NCBI GenBank assembly: GCA_011176685.1
Contig: DUED01000037.1
Coordinates: forward strand, 62,001 to 126,000
Reading direction: 5' to 3'
DNA length: 64,000 nt
Source of the DNA: Anaerolineae bacterium
GTDB lineage: Bacteria > Chloroflexota > Anaerolineae > Anaerolineales > Anaerolineaceae
A program made the translations under genes and the position numbers. Of this stretch, positions 26,847-36,187 are shown piece after piece; positions within the stretch are counted from its first letter, which is position 1; the number at the start of each line of letters is the position of its first letter. Under the pieces are notes generated by a model. That model was not told the origin of the DNA and ran no database searches. It was given only the letters and a program-made list of their open reading frames with translations.

Positions 26847-26874
26847 ATTATCTATAAAAGCGAAAAAAAGTCAA
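26847..26874 (-). promoter_or_regulatory. promoter of the T-box/pheST transcript
   Basis: On the minus strand TTGACT (26874-26869) and GATAAT (26852-26847) have a 16-base spacer. The transcript would begin near 26840, giving a leader of about 300 bases. Confidence 0.6.
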
Positions 26875-27009
26875 CCCTTAGAGTGGATATAATAATGTCT
26901 TGTCACAATGCCTGGTGAGAGGTAATTCAAGTTAATCCTTGGATACCGAATTCGCTGTTTGTAATTAATATATAAAAATGATTAAATCGATCCGATTGCT
27001 AATATTTCT

Positions 27010-27771
<762 letters not shown>

Positions 27772-28380
27772 TTATTCATCTGAACTGCTTTCACCCAGTG
27801 CAAAACGGGCAAAGCGCCGGATGACAATATTCTCGCCCAGCGTGGCGATTTTCTGTATAAGCAGTTCTTGAATCGTGATGGATTCATCGCGAATATATGG
27901 CTGGCGAAGTAGCACGTTTTCATCTTTATACTTTTTTATGTATCCTTCTACGATCCTTGGGATAATTTTATCAGGTTTCCCTTCTTCGCGAGCGCGTGCT
28001 GTAGCGATTTTCTCTTCATGTTTGAGGATATCTTCCGGAATATCCTCATCGTTTATATAAAGTGGCGAGGTAGCAGCGATTTGCAGGGCAATCTCATGAG
28101 CAAATTTATGGAAATCCTCGGAGAGCCCGACAAAGTCTGTTTCACTATTAACCTCCACCATCACGCCCAATCGTCCGTTGGCATGGGAATATAGCTCGAT
28201 TACGCCTTCCAAAGCTTGCTGGCCTGCACGTTTGCTGGCCGTTGCCAGGCCTTTTTCGCGTAAAGAATCTAGTGCTTTATCAAAGTCACCATCTGCCTGC
28301 ACTAATGCATTGCGGCAATCCAGCACACCTGAACCAGTTGACTGGCGCAGCTTTTTGATCATTTCAGTTGTGATTTGCAT
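27772..28380 (-). CDS. tsf: elongation factor Ts
   Basis: A 202-residue EF-Ts of the short form, as in Thermus and many thermophiles. The N-terminal UBA-like domain reads EMIKKLRQSTGSGVLDCRNAL. The core carries the EVNSETDFVGLSEDF block that contacts EF-Tu. It promotes GDP release from EF-Tu. It lies 33 bases after rpsB. Confidence 0.96.
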   Translation of the reverse strand: MQITTEMIKKLRQSTGSGVLDCRNALVQADGDFDKALDSLREKGLATASKRAGQQALEGVIELYSHANGRLGVMVEVNSETDFVGLSEDFHKFAHEIALQIAATSPLYINDEDIPEDILKHEEKIATARAREEGKPDKIIPRIVEGYIKKYKDENVLLRQPYIRDESITIQELLIQKIATLGENIVIRRFARFALGESSSDE

Positions 28381-28413
28381 TTTTCCCTTTCTCCAGAGTA
28401 TGATAATACTGCC

Positions 28414-29856
28414 TCAGCCCTCTTGCTTGGGTTCTTTTTTCTCTTCTTCACGTTCTTCTTCAGAAGTCTTCTTTCCTTGAGCTTTCTTTTGCCTGTGCGG
28501 CTTGGTTTTAGGTTTGCTTTCTTCTTGCTTTTTTTCTTGTTTCTCATTGCCAACTTCAGCTACTTGCTCTTTCTTTGTCTTACGAGGTTTGGCTTTTGGT
28601 TTTTTTTCGATTGATTTTTCTGGTTTTTCTTTGTGTTTTTCTTTAGAACTCTTCTTTGCTGGCTCTTTCTTTTTTATTTGTGTTTTAGGTTCGGGCTTGC
28701 TATCTTCTTCTTGCTCTTTTTCTTGTTTCTTTTTATCAACCTTAGCTGCTTGCTCTTTCTGGGTCTTACGCGGTTTAGCTTTTGGTTTATTTTCGGTTGT
28801 TTTTTCTTCGTGCTCTTCTTTAGGACTATTCTTTGCTAGATCTTTCTTTTTCTTAAGGGGTTTGGCTTTTGGCTTAACTTCGCGCTCTTTTTGATCGGTT
28901 TCCTTAATTTGCTCTTTATATTCATCGGGCTGTTTGGCTTCGGCCTTAATTTCCTCAGTTCCTTTTTGCCCTTCTTCAATTACTTTCTCAGAATCTGCCT
29001 TCTCTTCATCCTCAACCTTAAGGCGGCTGACAGATAGTTTTGCGAGTGTGGCTTCACCCAACAAGTCCTTGTCTTCTAATTCCTCTTCCATCTCGATCTT
29101 ACTGCGTAGTTCCTCAGCGCTTTCAGCGCCCTCTAATTTTGCGGCTTCCTCAAGCTCTTCTTCCTCTTTGCGTTCGGCTTTACCCTCGAGTACGGCGTCG
29201 GCAATTTTAGATACCAGTAGCTTGATAGCTCGGATAGCGTCGTCGTTGGCTGGGATAATGTGGTCAATAATATTTGGATTACAGTTTGTATCCACTATGG
29301 CGACCACAGGTATGTTCTTTAGGTTGGCTTCATGCACAGCAGTGTATTCGCGCATTACGTCTATGACAAAGAGCATTTCTGGCAGGCGTGTCATATGGCG
29401 AATACCTCTTAAATGTACAAGCAAACGTTTGATCTTACGCTCAATTGTTAGCACTTCCTTCTTGATCAACAGATCAATTTCGCCGCTCTCGTGCATTTTT
29501 TCCAAGCGTTCTAGTTCAAGAATGCGTTGGTAGATGGTAATCCAGTTGGTTAAGGTGCCAGGTAGCCAGCGTTCGGTTACATAGGGCATACCACAGCGTG
29601 TGGCTTCATCTAGGACGGTTTCCTGTGCCTGGCGCTTAGTTCCCACAAAAAGCACTGTGCCGCCTTCAGCTACCATGTCGTGTACGACGTTGTAAGCTTC
29701 CTCGAGGTATTTAACCGTTTGCTGCAGGTCGATGATATGGATTCCGTTGCGCTCTGTGAAAATATATGGGCGCATTAATGGATTCCATTTGTTGGTGCGG
29801 TGTCCAAAATGTACACCGCTTTCCAGCAGTTTTTTCATTGAAATATTCATATCCAC
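28414..29856 (-). CDS. rpsB: 30S ribosomal protein S2 with a long charged tail
   Basis: A 480-residue S2, about twice the normal length. The S2 core covers residues 1 to about 230 (SGVHFGHRTNKWNP, TKRQAQE, WLPGTLTN, DTNCNPN, PANDDAIRAI). The last 250 residues are Lys/Glu/Pro-rich. They include two 62-residue tandem units at 28788-28417 that open with KPKAKPRK. I prefer the GTG at 29856, eight bases after AAGGAG; the ATG two codons later would be 14 bases away. The frame upstream of that is out of family. The tail may bind RNA or other ribosomal components, but nothing in the sequence proves it. Confidence 0.92.
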   Translation of the reverse strand: MDMNISMKKLLESGVHFGHRTNKWNPLMRPYIFTERNGIHIIDLQQTVKYLEEAYNVVHDMVAEGGTVLFVGTKRQAQETVLDEATRCGMPYVTERWLPGTLTNWITIYQRILELERLEKMHESGEIDLLIKKEVLTIERKIKRLLVHLRGIRHMTRLPEMLFVIDVMREYTAVHEANLKNIPVVAIVDTNCNPNIIDHIIPANDDAIRAIKLLVSKIADAVLEGKAERKEEEELEEAAKLEGAESAEELRSKIEMEEELEDKDLLGEATLAKLSVSRLKVEDEEKADSEKVIEEGQKGTEEIKAEAKQPDEYKEQIKETDQKEREVKPKAKPLKKKKDLAKNSPKEEHEEKTTENKPKAKPRKTQKEQAAKVDKKKQEKEQEEDSKPEPKTQIKKKEPAKKSSKEKHKEKPEKSIEKKPKAKPRKTKKEQVAEVGNEKQEKKQEESKPKTKPHRQKKAQGKKTSEEEREEEKKEPKQEG

Positions 29857-29981
29857 GGGGTTTTCTCCTTTGCGTTGTTCCTCCGCCCCCGTTTGCACGG
29901 AACTGCCCAACCGATGGACAGCACGCAAAGCTTGCTTGGGGAGCGTGTGTAATATTGCCACTCTTTGCGAATAGCTGCACA

Positions 29982-29987
29982 AGTATA
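29982..29987 (-). promoter_or_regulatory. -10 box of rpsB with structured leader
   Basis: The minus strand has TATACT at 29987-29982. A leader of about 125 bases follows, with short stems such as CTGTCC/GGGCAG and CCGT-GCAA-ACGG, before the AAGGAG of rpsB. The -35 element is not convincing. The leader could be a site of S2 autoregulation. Confidence 0.4.
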
Positions 29988-30120
29988 TCATAAAGTATGC
30001 GTGTAAAAACAATGATATTTTTATCCATCTTTCCTGGCTTATAATAAGGCTCTTGGGAGTTGTTCAGATTTTTTTATCCTATCCTAGCCACTATGATGAT
30101 TGAAAAAGGAATGGTGAAGT

Positions 30121-30894
30121 GTGCATTTTTTAGTTACAAATGACGACGGTGTGAAAGCGCCTGGATTATTGGCATTATCGCAAACTATCCGTGAGTTGGG
30201 AAAAGTAACAGTTTTAGCCCCAGACCACAACTGGTCTGCATCAGGGCATGTGAAAACAATGTATAGGCCCTTGCGTGTTAAGCCGGTGAGGTTGGCTGAT
30301 GACATGCCTGCACAGGAATCTGATGGGGCTCCTTCGGATTGTGTAGCACTATCGGTGTTAGGCCTGCTGGACGAGGCGATCGATTTTGTGGTTTCTGGTA
30401 TTAACCCCAATGCGAATTTAGGGCATGACCTAACATATTCGGGAACTGTAACCGCTGCTATGGAAGCAGCCATATCTGGCCTGCCCGGTGTGGCGGTTTC
30501 CCTGGATGCGCCTGAATATCACTCAGGTCCATTGGATTTCAGCGCGGCAGCAAGAGTGGCGGCGGTTATTGTAAAGGAAGTTGTTAGGAACAAGATTCCT
30601 AAGAAAATATTGCTCAATGTGAATGTCCCTTATCTGCCTTTTGAGGAGATAAAAGGCTATCGCATCACCCGTCAGGGTTTACGTGTTTACCGCGATAAGC
30701 TTATCAGGCGTGAGGATCCGCGCGGCAGGCCTTACTACTGGATTGGCGGGAAAGCGCCCACTGGCATACCGGAAGAGGGAACTGACGTGGGTGCGCTTAG
30801 CGCTGGTTATGTTTCCATCACACCAGTTTCGATGGAAATGACAGCTTATGGCTGTATGGAGAACCTGCAGTCCTGGAATTTCAGCCACAAGTGA
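30121..30894 (+). CDS. surE: 5'-nucleotidase SurE
   Basis: A 257-residue SurE. The metal site is the N-terminal TNDDG, plus the SASGHV serine-rich loop and the GINPNANLGHDLTYSGTVTAA block near 100, where Asn and the Ser/Gly contact phosphate. It hydrolyses nucleoside 5'-monophosphates and helps in stationary-phase survival. Translation starts with GTG (30121), with GGA nine bases upstream. It is transcribed divergently from rpsB and stands alone. Confidence 0.92.
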   Translation: MHFLVTNDDGVKAPGLLALSQTIRELGKVTVLAPDHNWSASGHVKTMYRPLRVKPVRLADDMPAQESDGAPSDCVALSVLGLLDEAIDFVVSGINPNANLGHDLTYSGTVTAAMEAAISGLPGVAVSLDAPEYHSGPLDFSAAARVAAVIVKEVVRNKIPKKILLNVNVPYLPFEEIKGYRITRQGLRVYRDKLIRREDPRGRPYYWIGGKAPTGIPEEGTDVGALSAGYVSITPVSMEMTAYGCMENLQSWNFSHK

Positions 30895-31047
30895 GAGTTT
30901 TTCTAAAACACTCATATTATCCGCAATAATCCCAATTGAATGGAGTGGCACAATAATTACTATTTTGTTGGCGATTCCCCTGATGTTCATTATGATTTGA
31001 GTGTTATTTGATTTCTACTAGAATGATCTGGATTTCTTCCAATCAAG

Positions 31048-31063
31048 TATAATGCAGCCTATG
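31048..31063 (+). promoter_or_regulatory. TATAAT box next to start codon (likely leaderless)
   Basis: TATAAT at 31048-31053 ends seven bases before the ATG at 31061 and even overlaps the ATG at 31052. Transcription from it would begin at the 31061 ATG. No Shine-Dalgarno is present. Confidence 0.5.
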
Positions 31064-32017
31064 CGCAAAACCATCTCGCTCATAATTACTATTTTTTCAC
31101 TTATAGCGGTGTTTCTAATTCCAATTGAAACCATCCAGGCAGCAGTGCCGAGCTCGTATGACCTGGTTACTGCAGTCAATGATCTAAGGGCAAATAACGG
31201 ACTATCTGCTCTTGTAACAGATGGATCATTAATGGCGGCAGCGCAGGGTCAAGCAGATTATTTAGCTTCCATTGGACCTAATATCGGTAACGGTCATGAA
31301 GGACCAGGTGGAAACCGGGCTGTTGACCGCGCTATTGCGGCTGGGTATCCGGTTGTGCAGGGAGTTCAAATAATAGAGTGCTGGGCGCAGACCTTGTCTA
31401 GCACTTCTCTTGAAACAGTGATTTACTCTATTTGGAATGATCCTGACCATATGGGAGTAATGCTTCATCAGTATGGCGTGCATGTCGGTGCAGGCGTTGC
31501 TGAAGCAGATGGAAAAATTTATTACATCCTCAATGTCGCCACTGTATGGGGATCTTCCAATGGCAGTGGGACAGCCCTACCGACCTCTGACCTGACTCCC
31601 AAGGTTGTGCCAGTGGATGTGGCTACTCCTCAGCCAGATGGGTCTATTATCCATGTGGTGCAGCCGGGGCAGGCGTTATGGAGTATCGCTATTGCTTATG
31701 GCGTTACTGTTGAACAGATACGATTGCTAAATAGTCTTCCAGATAATGCAATCATTTATGAGGGTCAGGAGCTGCTCATCCGCATGGCTTCGACTGCCAC
31801 GCCTACACACACTATTACCCCAACACCCAGACAATCAACGCGCACACCAATCCCGCCGCGCACGCCAGATGCGGTGACCACTCCCACGCCTGCAGGAATG
31901 GGTTCCTCGTTGCTGGGCGATATTGACCGCCAGACGCTTGGGTTGGTGCTGATCCTTGTGTGCGGGGCAGGTCTGGCGCTGGTTCTGTTAGGAACTTTTC
32001 GCAAAGGAAAAGAATAA
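31061..32017 (+). CDS. CAP-domain and LysM surface protein
   Basis: A 318-residue exported protein. Residues 1-33 are a signal peptide (ending IQAA). The CAP/SCP domain covers about 35-175 (AVNDLRANNGLSAL, then DPDHMGVMLHQYGVHVGAGVAE). One LysM domain lies at about 195-240 (IIHVVQPGQALWSIAIAYGVTVEQIRLL). A Thr/Pro linker and a C-terminal hydrophobic helix with LVLILVCGAGLALVLL then RKGKE follow, so it is probably membrane-anchored and wall-bound. Function of CAP domains in bacteria is mostly unknown. An earlier in-frame ATG at 31052 lies inside the -10 box, so I use 31061. Confidence 0.85.
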   Translation: MRKTISLIITIFSLIAVFLIPIETIQAAVPSSYDLVTAVNDLRANNGLSALVTDGSLMAAAQGQADYLASIGPNIGNGHEGPGGNRAVDRAIAAGYPVVQGVQIIECWAQTLSSTSLETVIYSIWNDPDHMGVMLHQYGVHVGAGVAEADGKIYYILNVATVWGSSNGSGTALPTSDLTPKVVPVDVATPQPDGSIIHVVQPGQALWSIAIAYGVTVEQIRLLNSLPDNAIIYEGQELLIRMASTATPTHTITPTPRQSTRTPIPPRTPDAVTTPTPAGMGSSLLGDIDRQTLGLVLILVCGAGLALVLLGTFRKGKE

Positions 32018-32153
32018 ATTGGGTTTTCAGTGGGGGGTCATTTCCAGAAGAGGTTGCAATTGTCAATATCATCGTTATCGGTCAGCTTTGTTATGTCTGA
32101 CCCATCTGCGTTCATAACACATGCCTTAGTACCCCCATCACATTAAGGGATGA

Positions 32154-32228
32154 ATGAGGTATCTAGTATGAAAAGTGTCACATTTTGTCTAATGAGGTTA
32201 AGTAAAATAAAATTAGATATTACCTCAT
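32154..32228. promoter_or_regulatory. ATGAGGT repeats upstream of the LiaF-like gene
   Basis: ATGAGGTATCTA at 32154-32165 faces its imperfect inverse TAGATATTACCTCAT at 32214-32228, with a third AATGAGGTTA at 32191-32200 between. The 306-base gap 32018-32323 holds no gene. The repeats are a reasonable operator candidate for the envelope genes downstream, but no known regulator fits. Confidence 0.35.
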
Positions 32229-32323
32229 ATGTGCATAAGACAGATTTTATAGTTTAAGAAAACTCAAATACATTTTCAACGTAAACAATAATGAGTGATA
32301 ATTATTTTTCTCGGAGGTTAATT

Positions 32324-33112
32324 ATGCGACATAGAGTTTTTTTGGGAGTAGCGATCATTGCTTTAGGCATTCTTTTTCTTTTATCCAGCTTGCTTGAGCT
32401 GAATGTCTGGAGGTTCTTTTGGCCTTTTATACTGATTACTGCTGGCATCTGGTTTTTATTAGCACCAGCATTTTCACGTAGCGAAGAAGCGGAAGTTGAA
32501 AAATATTCCCTTCCTTTGGAGGAAGCCGAGGAAGCAAATGTGCGTGTCGAACATGGAGTTGGAGTGATCAAGATATCTGCTCTAAAGGATAAAGAAAATT
32601 TGCTGTCAGGAGAATTTGTGGGCGGCGTGAATCCTCGTGTTACGCGCACCAAAAATGGTGTGCGAGTGACGCTAAGCAGCAAAGCTGATTTTTTTCATAT
32701 GTTGCCCCATTTTCCCACTGGAAAAGGCTTGGGCTGGGATTTGCAGATTAATAAAGATATTCCCCTCAAGCTTAAGCTTGAAACCGGCGCTAGCGACAAT
32801 CAGCTTGACCTTACTGATTTGCAGGTACGGGAGTTGAAGTTGGAAACGGGAGCTTCTACTACTAATATCAGTTTGCCCAAGAATGCTGGAACCACGAAAG
32901 TGAAAGTCAGTTCCGGCGCTGCCTCGCTGGAAATTCATGTTCCGAAAACCACAGCGGCTCGCATACGTGTGGAGGGATTGGTCACCAAGGACATTGACCA
33001 GGAACGCTTCCCGCTCAAGGGAAAATATTACCAATCAGAAGATTACGAGAGCGCCAAAAATAAGGCAGAAATCCGAGTGGAATCAGGGCTCAGCACGGTA
33101 GAAATCAAATAA
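32324..33112 (+). CDS. LiaF/LiaI-like membrane-stress protein
   Basis: A 262-residue protein. The first 60 residues hold two close membrane helices (VFLGVAIIALGILFLLSSLL and WPFILITAGIWFLLAPAF), the LiaI/DUF5668-like part. Residues about 85-262 form a beta-helix or toastrack domain with repeated KLETGAS-type strands (LKLETGASDNQLDL, LKLETGASTTNISL). The start is placed at 32324 because CGGAGG lies six bases upstream; an ATG 33 bases earlier lacks one. Relatives act in envelope-stress sensing. It is followed 20 bases later by a PspC gene, which supports that role. Confidence 0.75.
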   Translation: MRHRVFLGVAIIALGILFLLSSLLELNVWRFFWPFILITAGIWFLLAPAFSRSEEAEVEKYSLPLEEAEEANVRVEHGVGVIKISALKDKENLLSGEFVGGVNPRVTRTKNGVRVTLSSKADFFHMLPHFPTGKGLGWDLQINKDIPLKLKLETGASDNQLDLTDLQVRELKLETGASTTNISLPKNAGTTKVKVSSGAASLEIHVPKTTAARIRVEGLVTKDIDQERFPLKGKYYQSEDYESAKNKAEIRVESGLSTVEIK

Positions 33113-33132
33113 TCTGATCAAAGAGAGGAAAT

Positions 33133-33582
33133 ATGAACAAGCGACTCTATCGCAGCAGAAAAAATTTTATGATTGGGGGTGTATGTGCGGGGTTGGGTGA
33201 ATATCTGCGGATTGATCCCTTAATTATCCGCATCTTTTTCACCCTGTGGCTGGTGCTTGGAGATTTTGGTGGTATGGCTTATTTAATTCTGTGGGTATTA
33301 ATGCCGCCAGAGCAGCTTCAAAATGAGTACTTCCATTTGGAAGATCTGGGAGTGCGTTTTAGATTGATCGCGCGTGAAATTCGTGATATCTTCCGCAACC
33401 CCAATCCGCAATTGGTCACATTTGTTGGTGTCTGGTTGATTGGCATGGGTGTGGTTCATATTGTTCGTGAATTTACCTGGCCTTGGTTTGGCTGGTGGAA
33501 CCCTGCTTTGGTGTGGCCCGCGGTTCTGGTTATTGCAGGTATTTTTATTATTTTTCGCACAATAAATAATCAGCGCTCATAA
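33133..33582 (+). CDS. PspC-domain membrane protein
   Basis: A 149-residue protein with an N-terminal PspC domain: LYRSRKNFMIGGVCAGLGEYL, followed by a helix ending YLILWVLMPP. Two further hydrophobic helices lie near 100 and 135. PspC proteins sense or respond to membrane stress. No pspA or pspB is in the window. It probably forms one transcript with the LiaF-like gene (20-base gap, GAGG ribosome site). Confidence 0.85.
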   Translation: MNKRLYRSRKNFMIGGVCAGLGEYLRIDPLIIRIFFTLWLVLGDFGGMAYLILWVLMPPEQLQNEYFHLEDLGVRFRLIAREIRDIFRNPNPQLVTFVGVWLIGMGVVHIVREFTWPWFGWWNPALVWPAVLVIAGIFIIFRTINNQRS

Positions 33583-33806
33583 ATAAAAAATCTATTTCTT
33601 TATTATTGGGAGCAGTGGTAAGAAAATCAAGCCCTCCCAACCGATTGAGGGGGGCAACCGGCTGGAAAGGCAAAACCATCATATCATGTTACGACAATAT
33701 CCGCAATATTTCCTCAATATTTTTGGAATGAACAGCCGAATATCAGGGAACATTTTCCAGGATTATCCGTCTTTAAAGTGAAGCTGTTGAGTATTTGGAG
33801 GAAGAG

Positions 33807-34538
33807 ATGAAAAGAATGATGATATTTGCTCTAATGAGCATTACCTTATTTACAGTTGTTTCAGCATGTGCACCGGCGTCAACGCTAAGTGCGGATGCGG
33901 GGGAAACGATCACCCGTCAGATTGGCGTGACAGGTAGTGGGCAGGTAGTGGTAACGCCAGATATGGCAACTATTAATATTGGTGTTAGAAGCCAGGCGGT
34001 TTCTTTAGCAGAAGCAATACGGCAGAATAATGCTCAAGCGCAGGCGATCAAAGAGGTACTGGTGGTAGAGGGTGTGGATGAAAAAGATATCCAAACCTCA
34101 AATTTTAATGTTTATCCACAATCAGATTATGATACTGATGGGAATATTGTCAGAACTTATTTTGAAGTGGATAATTCTTTGTATGTTACAGTTCGTGATT
34201 TGCACAACCTGGGTGATTTACTGGATACAGTTGCAATGAGCGGGGCGAACACGATTTATGGGATAAATTTTGATCTGCAGGATAAAACTGATGCACTGAA
34301 ACAGGCACGTGAACTGGCAGTTGAGTACGCCCGGGTGCAAGCTGAGGAAGTGGCGGCCGCAGCCGGCGTGGAGCTGGGAGAGGTTATTTCTATCAGAGTG
34401 CAGTCTAGTGATGCCCCTGTCTGGGTTGAAGGCATGGGCGGCGGCGGATACGATCCAAAAGCTTATTCCTCTGTTCCTGTTTCTGCTGGTCGTATGACCA
34501 TTACCACCAATGTGGATATTGTATTTGCTATCAAATAA
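33807..34538 (+). CDS. SIMPL-domain (DUF541) lipoprotein
   Basis: A 243-residue protein. A short signal peptide ends in a lipobox (TVVSAC), so it is lipid-anchored outside the membrane. The SIMPL/DUF541 domain covers about 40-243, with ITRQIGVTGSGQVVVTPDMATINIGV and DIQTSNFNVYPQSDY as its hallmarks. The fold is known in stress-protective periplasmic proteins such as YggE, with unknown chemistry. The start ATG at 33807 follows GGAGG; an upstream TTG in frame is not needed. A terminator follows. Confidence 0.88.
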   Translation: MKRMMIFALMSITLFTVVSACAPASTLSADAGETITRQIGVTGSGQVVVTPDMATINIGVRSQAVSLAEAIRQNNAQAQAIKEVLVVEGVDEKDIQTSNFNVYPQSDYDTDGNIVRTYFEVDNSLYVTVRDLHNLGDLLDTVAMSGANTIYGINFDLQDKTDALKQARELAVEYARVQAEEVAAAAGVELGEVISIRVQSSDAPVWVEGMGGGGYDPKAYSSVPVSAGRMTITTNVDIVFAIK

Positions 34539-34574
34539 TTAGAGCAAGGCATGACTTTTAATAATTTACTAAAT

Positions 34575-34606
34575 ACCACTGCACAATGTGGTGCAGTGGT
34601 GTTTTT
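34575..34606 (+). terminator. terminator after the SIMPL gene
   Basis: ACCACTGCAC (34575-34584) pairs perfectly with GTGCAGTGGT (34591-34600) over a 6-base loop and is followed by GTTTTT. It lies between two convergent genes. Confidence 0.85.
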
Positions 34607-34624
34607 ATTAGAATTAAATAGGCA

Positions 34625-35434
34625 TTAATCAATCAGCAGTCTGATTAGCAGGTAACTGATTAATGTACCTATTAGTAAGGTGTCGATGCGGTCCAGCACC
34701 CCTCCGTGACCGGGGATGAGGCTGCCAGAGTCTTTGAGCTTGAACTGTCTTTTAAACATGCTTTCAACGAAATCACCCAGCGGGGTGATAGAGCCTAGAA
34801 TGAACCCCAGACCCACCCCATTTATTAGAGTGATTTGAGATGCATAAGAGTGGATAAAAGTGCCGAATATCAGCCCATATAGGGATGATGCCGCAACACC
34901 ACCTAAATACCCCTCTACCGATTTAGACGGGCTGACGTGTGGGGCAATCTTATGTTTGCCGAAAGCGCTGCCAATGAAATAAGCGCTGACATCTCCAACC
35001 GCTACTGCAGGAATTGCCAGCAATGTCCAGTAGAGACCATCGGGAAGAAAACGTAGTGATATCAGATGGGAGCCGATTAACCCTATATAAGCTAATCCGC
35101 CTACGGTGATGTTAAAGTTGATGCTGGCGTTTTTTTTACCTTTTTCATGATCGATAACAGCCGTGAAAGCAGCCAGCATGACGAGGATGCTCAGGCAAGG
35201 GGTTGTGTACTGGTCGTAGTCAATTACTCTGGATATGGATATCAGGAACGAGCCCCCGATTAATATGAACAAGTTGGGAGCATATTCTCCTTGTTGGAAG
35301 ATGCGCCAGAATTCCCATGCGCCAATTGCCAGTATGACAGCAATGCTAAGTGTAAAAACCCATCCGCCCAGTAAGGTGATCAGTACAAAAGCGGGGATGA
35401 TGACAGCCGCACTGAGAACCCGTTTAGTCAGCAT
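34625..35434 (-). CDS. cdsA: phosphatidate cytidylyltransferase
   Basis: A 269-residue membrane enzyme with about seven hydrophobic helices. The family signature is near the C-terminus: SITPLGDFVESMFKRQFKLKDSGSLIPGHGGVLDRIDTLL. It makes CDP-diacylglycerol from phosphatidate and CTP. I start at ATG 35434; the longer frame to 35527 runs through the end of uppS. It overlaps uppS by 11 bases, so the two are translationally coupled. Confidence 0.93.
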   Translation of the reverse strand: MLTKRVLSAAVIIPAFVLITLLGGWVFTLSIAVILAIGAWEFWRIFQQGEYAPNLFILIGGSFLISISRVIDYDQYTTPCLSILVMLAAFTAVIDHEKGKKNASINFNITVGGLAYIGLIGSHLISLRFLPDGLYWTLLAIPAVAVGDVSAYFIGSAFGKHKIAPHVSPSKSVEGYLGGVAASSLYGLIFGTFIHSYASQITLINGVGLGFILGSITPLGDFVESMFKRQFKLKDSGSLIPGHGGVLDRIDTLLIGTLISYLLIRLLID

Positions 35435-36176
35435 AAATTTCTTTTTTCTGCTGCTTGAATCTCCCGCCAAAGCGCCTCTCGCGTTTGCCGTAGGCAATGA
35501 TAGCTTTCTGCAGGGCTTCTCGGTCAAAGTCAGGCCACAGGATAGGGGTGAAATACCATTCGGAATAGACGCTTTGCCACAGCAAGAAGTTGGAAGTGCG
35601 CATCTCGCCTGATGTGCGAATCACCAGATCAGGGTCGGGAATACCCTCTGTAAACAAATACTTGCTTACCAGTTCTTCTGTGATCTCTTCAGGATTGGGT
35701 GCTTCCTTGAGGAGGATTTTCTGAAACGCGTGCACAATTTCGTTTCTACTTCCGTAGTTCCAGGCGATAATTAGAATTAAACGATCATTATTCCTAGTTT
35801 TTTCTACAGCGCTTTTAATCTTTTCTTGTAGAGCAGGGGGAAGACCTTCCATCTGTCCGATGTGGCGCATTTGCACGCCCTCTTCATGGAGTTTAACCAG
35901 TTCGCGATCAATCACATCAGAAAGAATTTGCATCAATCCATCAATCTCATCTTTGGGTCGTTTCCAGTTCTCAGTCGAGAAAGCATAGACTGTTAAATAT
36001 TTAACACCGAATTCAGTGCAGGCTCTAATGATGCGCCGCAGGTTTTCTGTGCCTGCACGGTGTCCAGCCATGCGCGGCAGGTGACGCGCTTTTGCCCAGC
36101 GCCCATTGCCGTCCATTATGATGGCAATGTGTTGTGGGATTTTTCTGTTTTTTGTTTTTGATTCTTTCTCGGACAT
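35424..36176 (-). CDS. uppS: isoprenyl (undecaprenyl) diphosphate synthase
   Basis: A 250-residue cis-prenyltransferase. The catalytic aspartate is in IIMDGNGRWAK near residue 20, followed by GHRAGTENLRRII and FSTENWKRP. The end motif is RTSGEMRTSNFLLWQ, where other members read RTGGExRxSNFLLWQ. It makes the lipid carrier for wall synthesis. The start is ATG 36176; an in-frame TTG at 36191 overlaps the frr stop and is a possible alternative. The C-terminus is rich in Lys/Arg/Gln. Confidence 0.93.
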   Translation of the reverse strand: MSEKESKTKNRKIPQHIAIIMDGNGRWAKARHLPRMAGHRAGTENLRRIIRACTEFGVKYLTVYAFSTENWKRPKDEIDGLMQILSDVIDRELVKLHEEGVQMRHIGQMEGLPPALQEKIKSAVEKTRNNDRLILIIAWNYGSRNEIVHAFQKILLKEAPNPEEITEELVSKYLFTEGIPDPDLVIRTSGEMRTSNFLLWQSVYSEWYFTPILWPDFDREALQKAIIAYGKRERRFGGRFKQQKKEIYAD

Positions 36177-36187
36177 AGATGATGAAC

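Noticed and set aside
28502-28894. 130-codon plus-strand open frame opposite the rpsB tail
   Set aside because: It is the complement of the Lys/Glu-rich repeats and gives a Ser/Phe/Leu low-complexity product.
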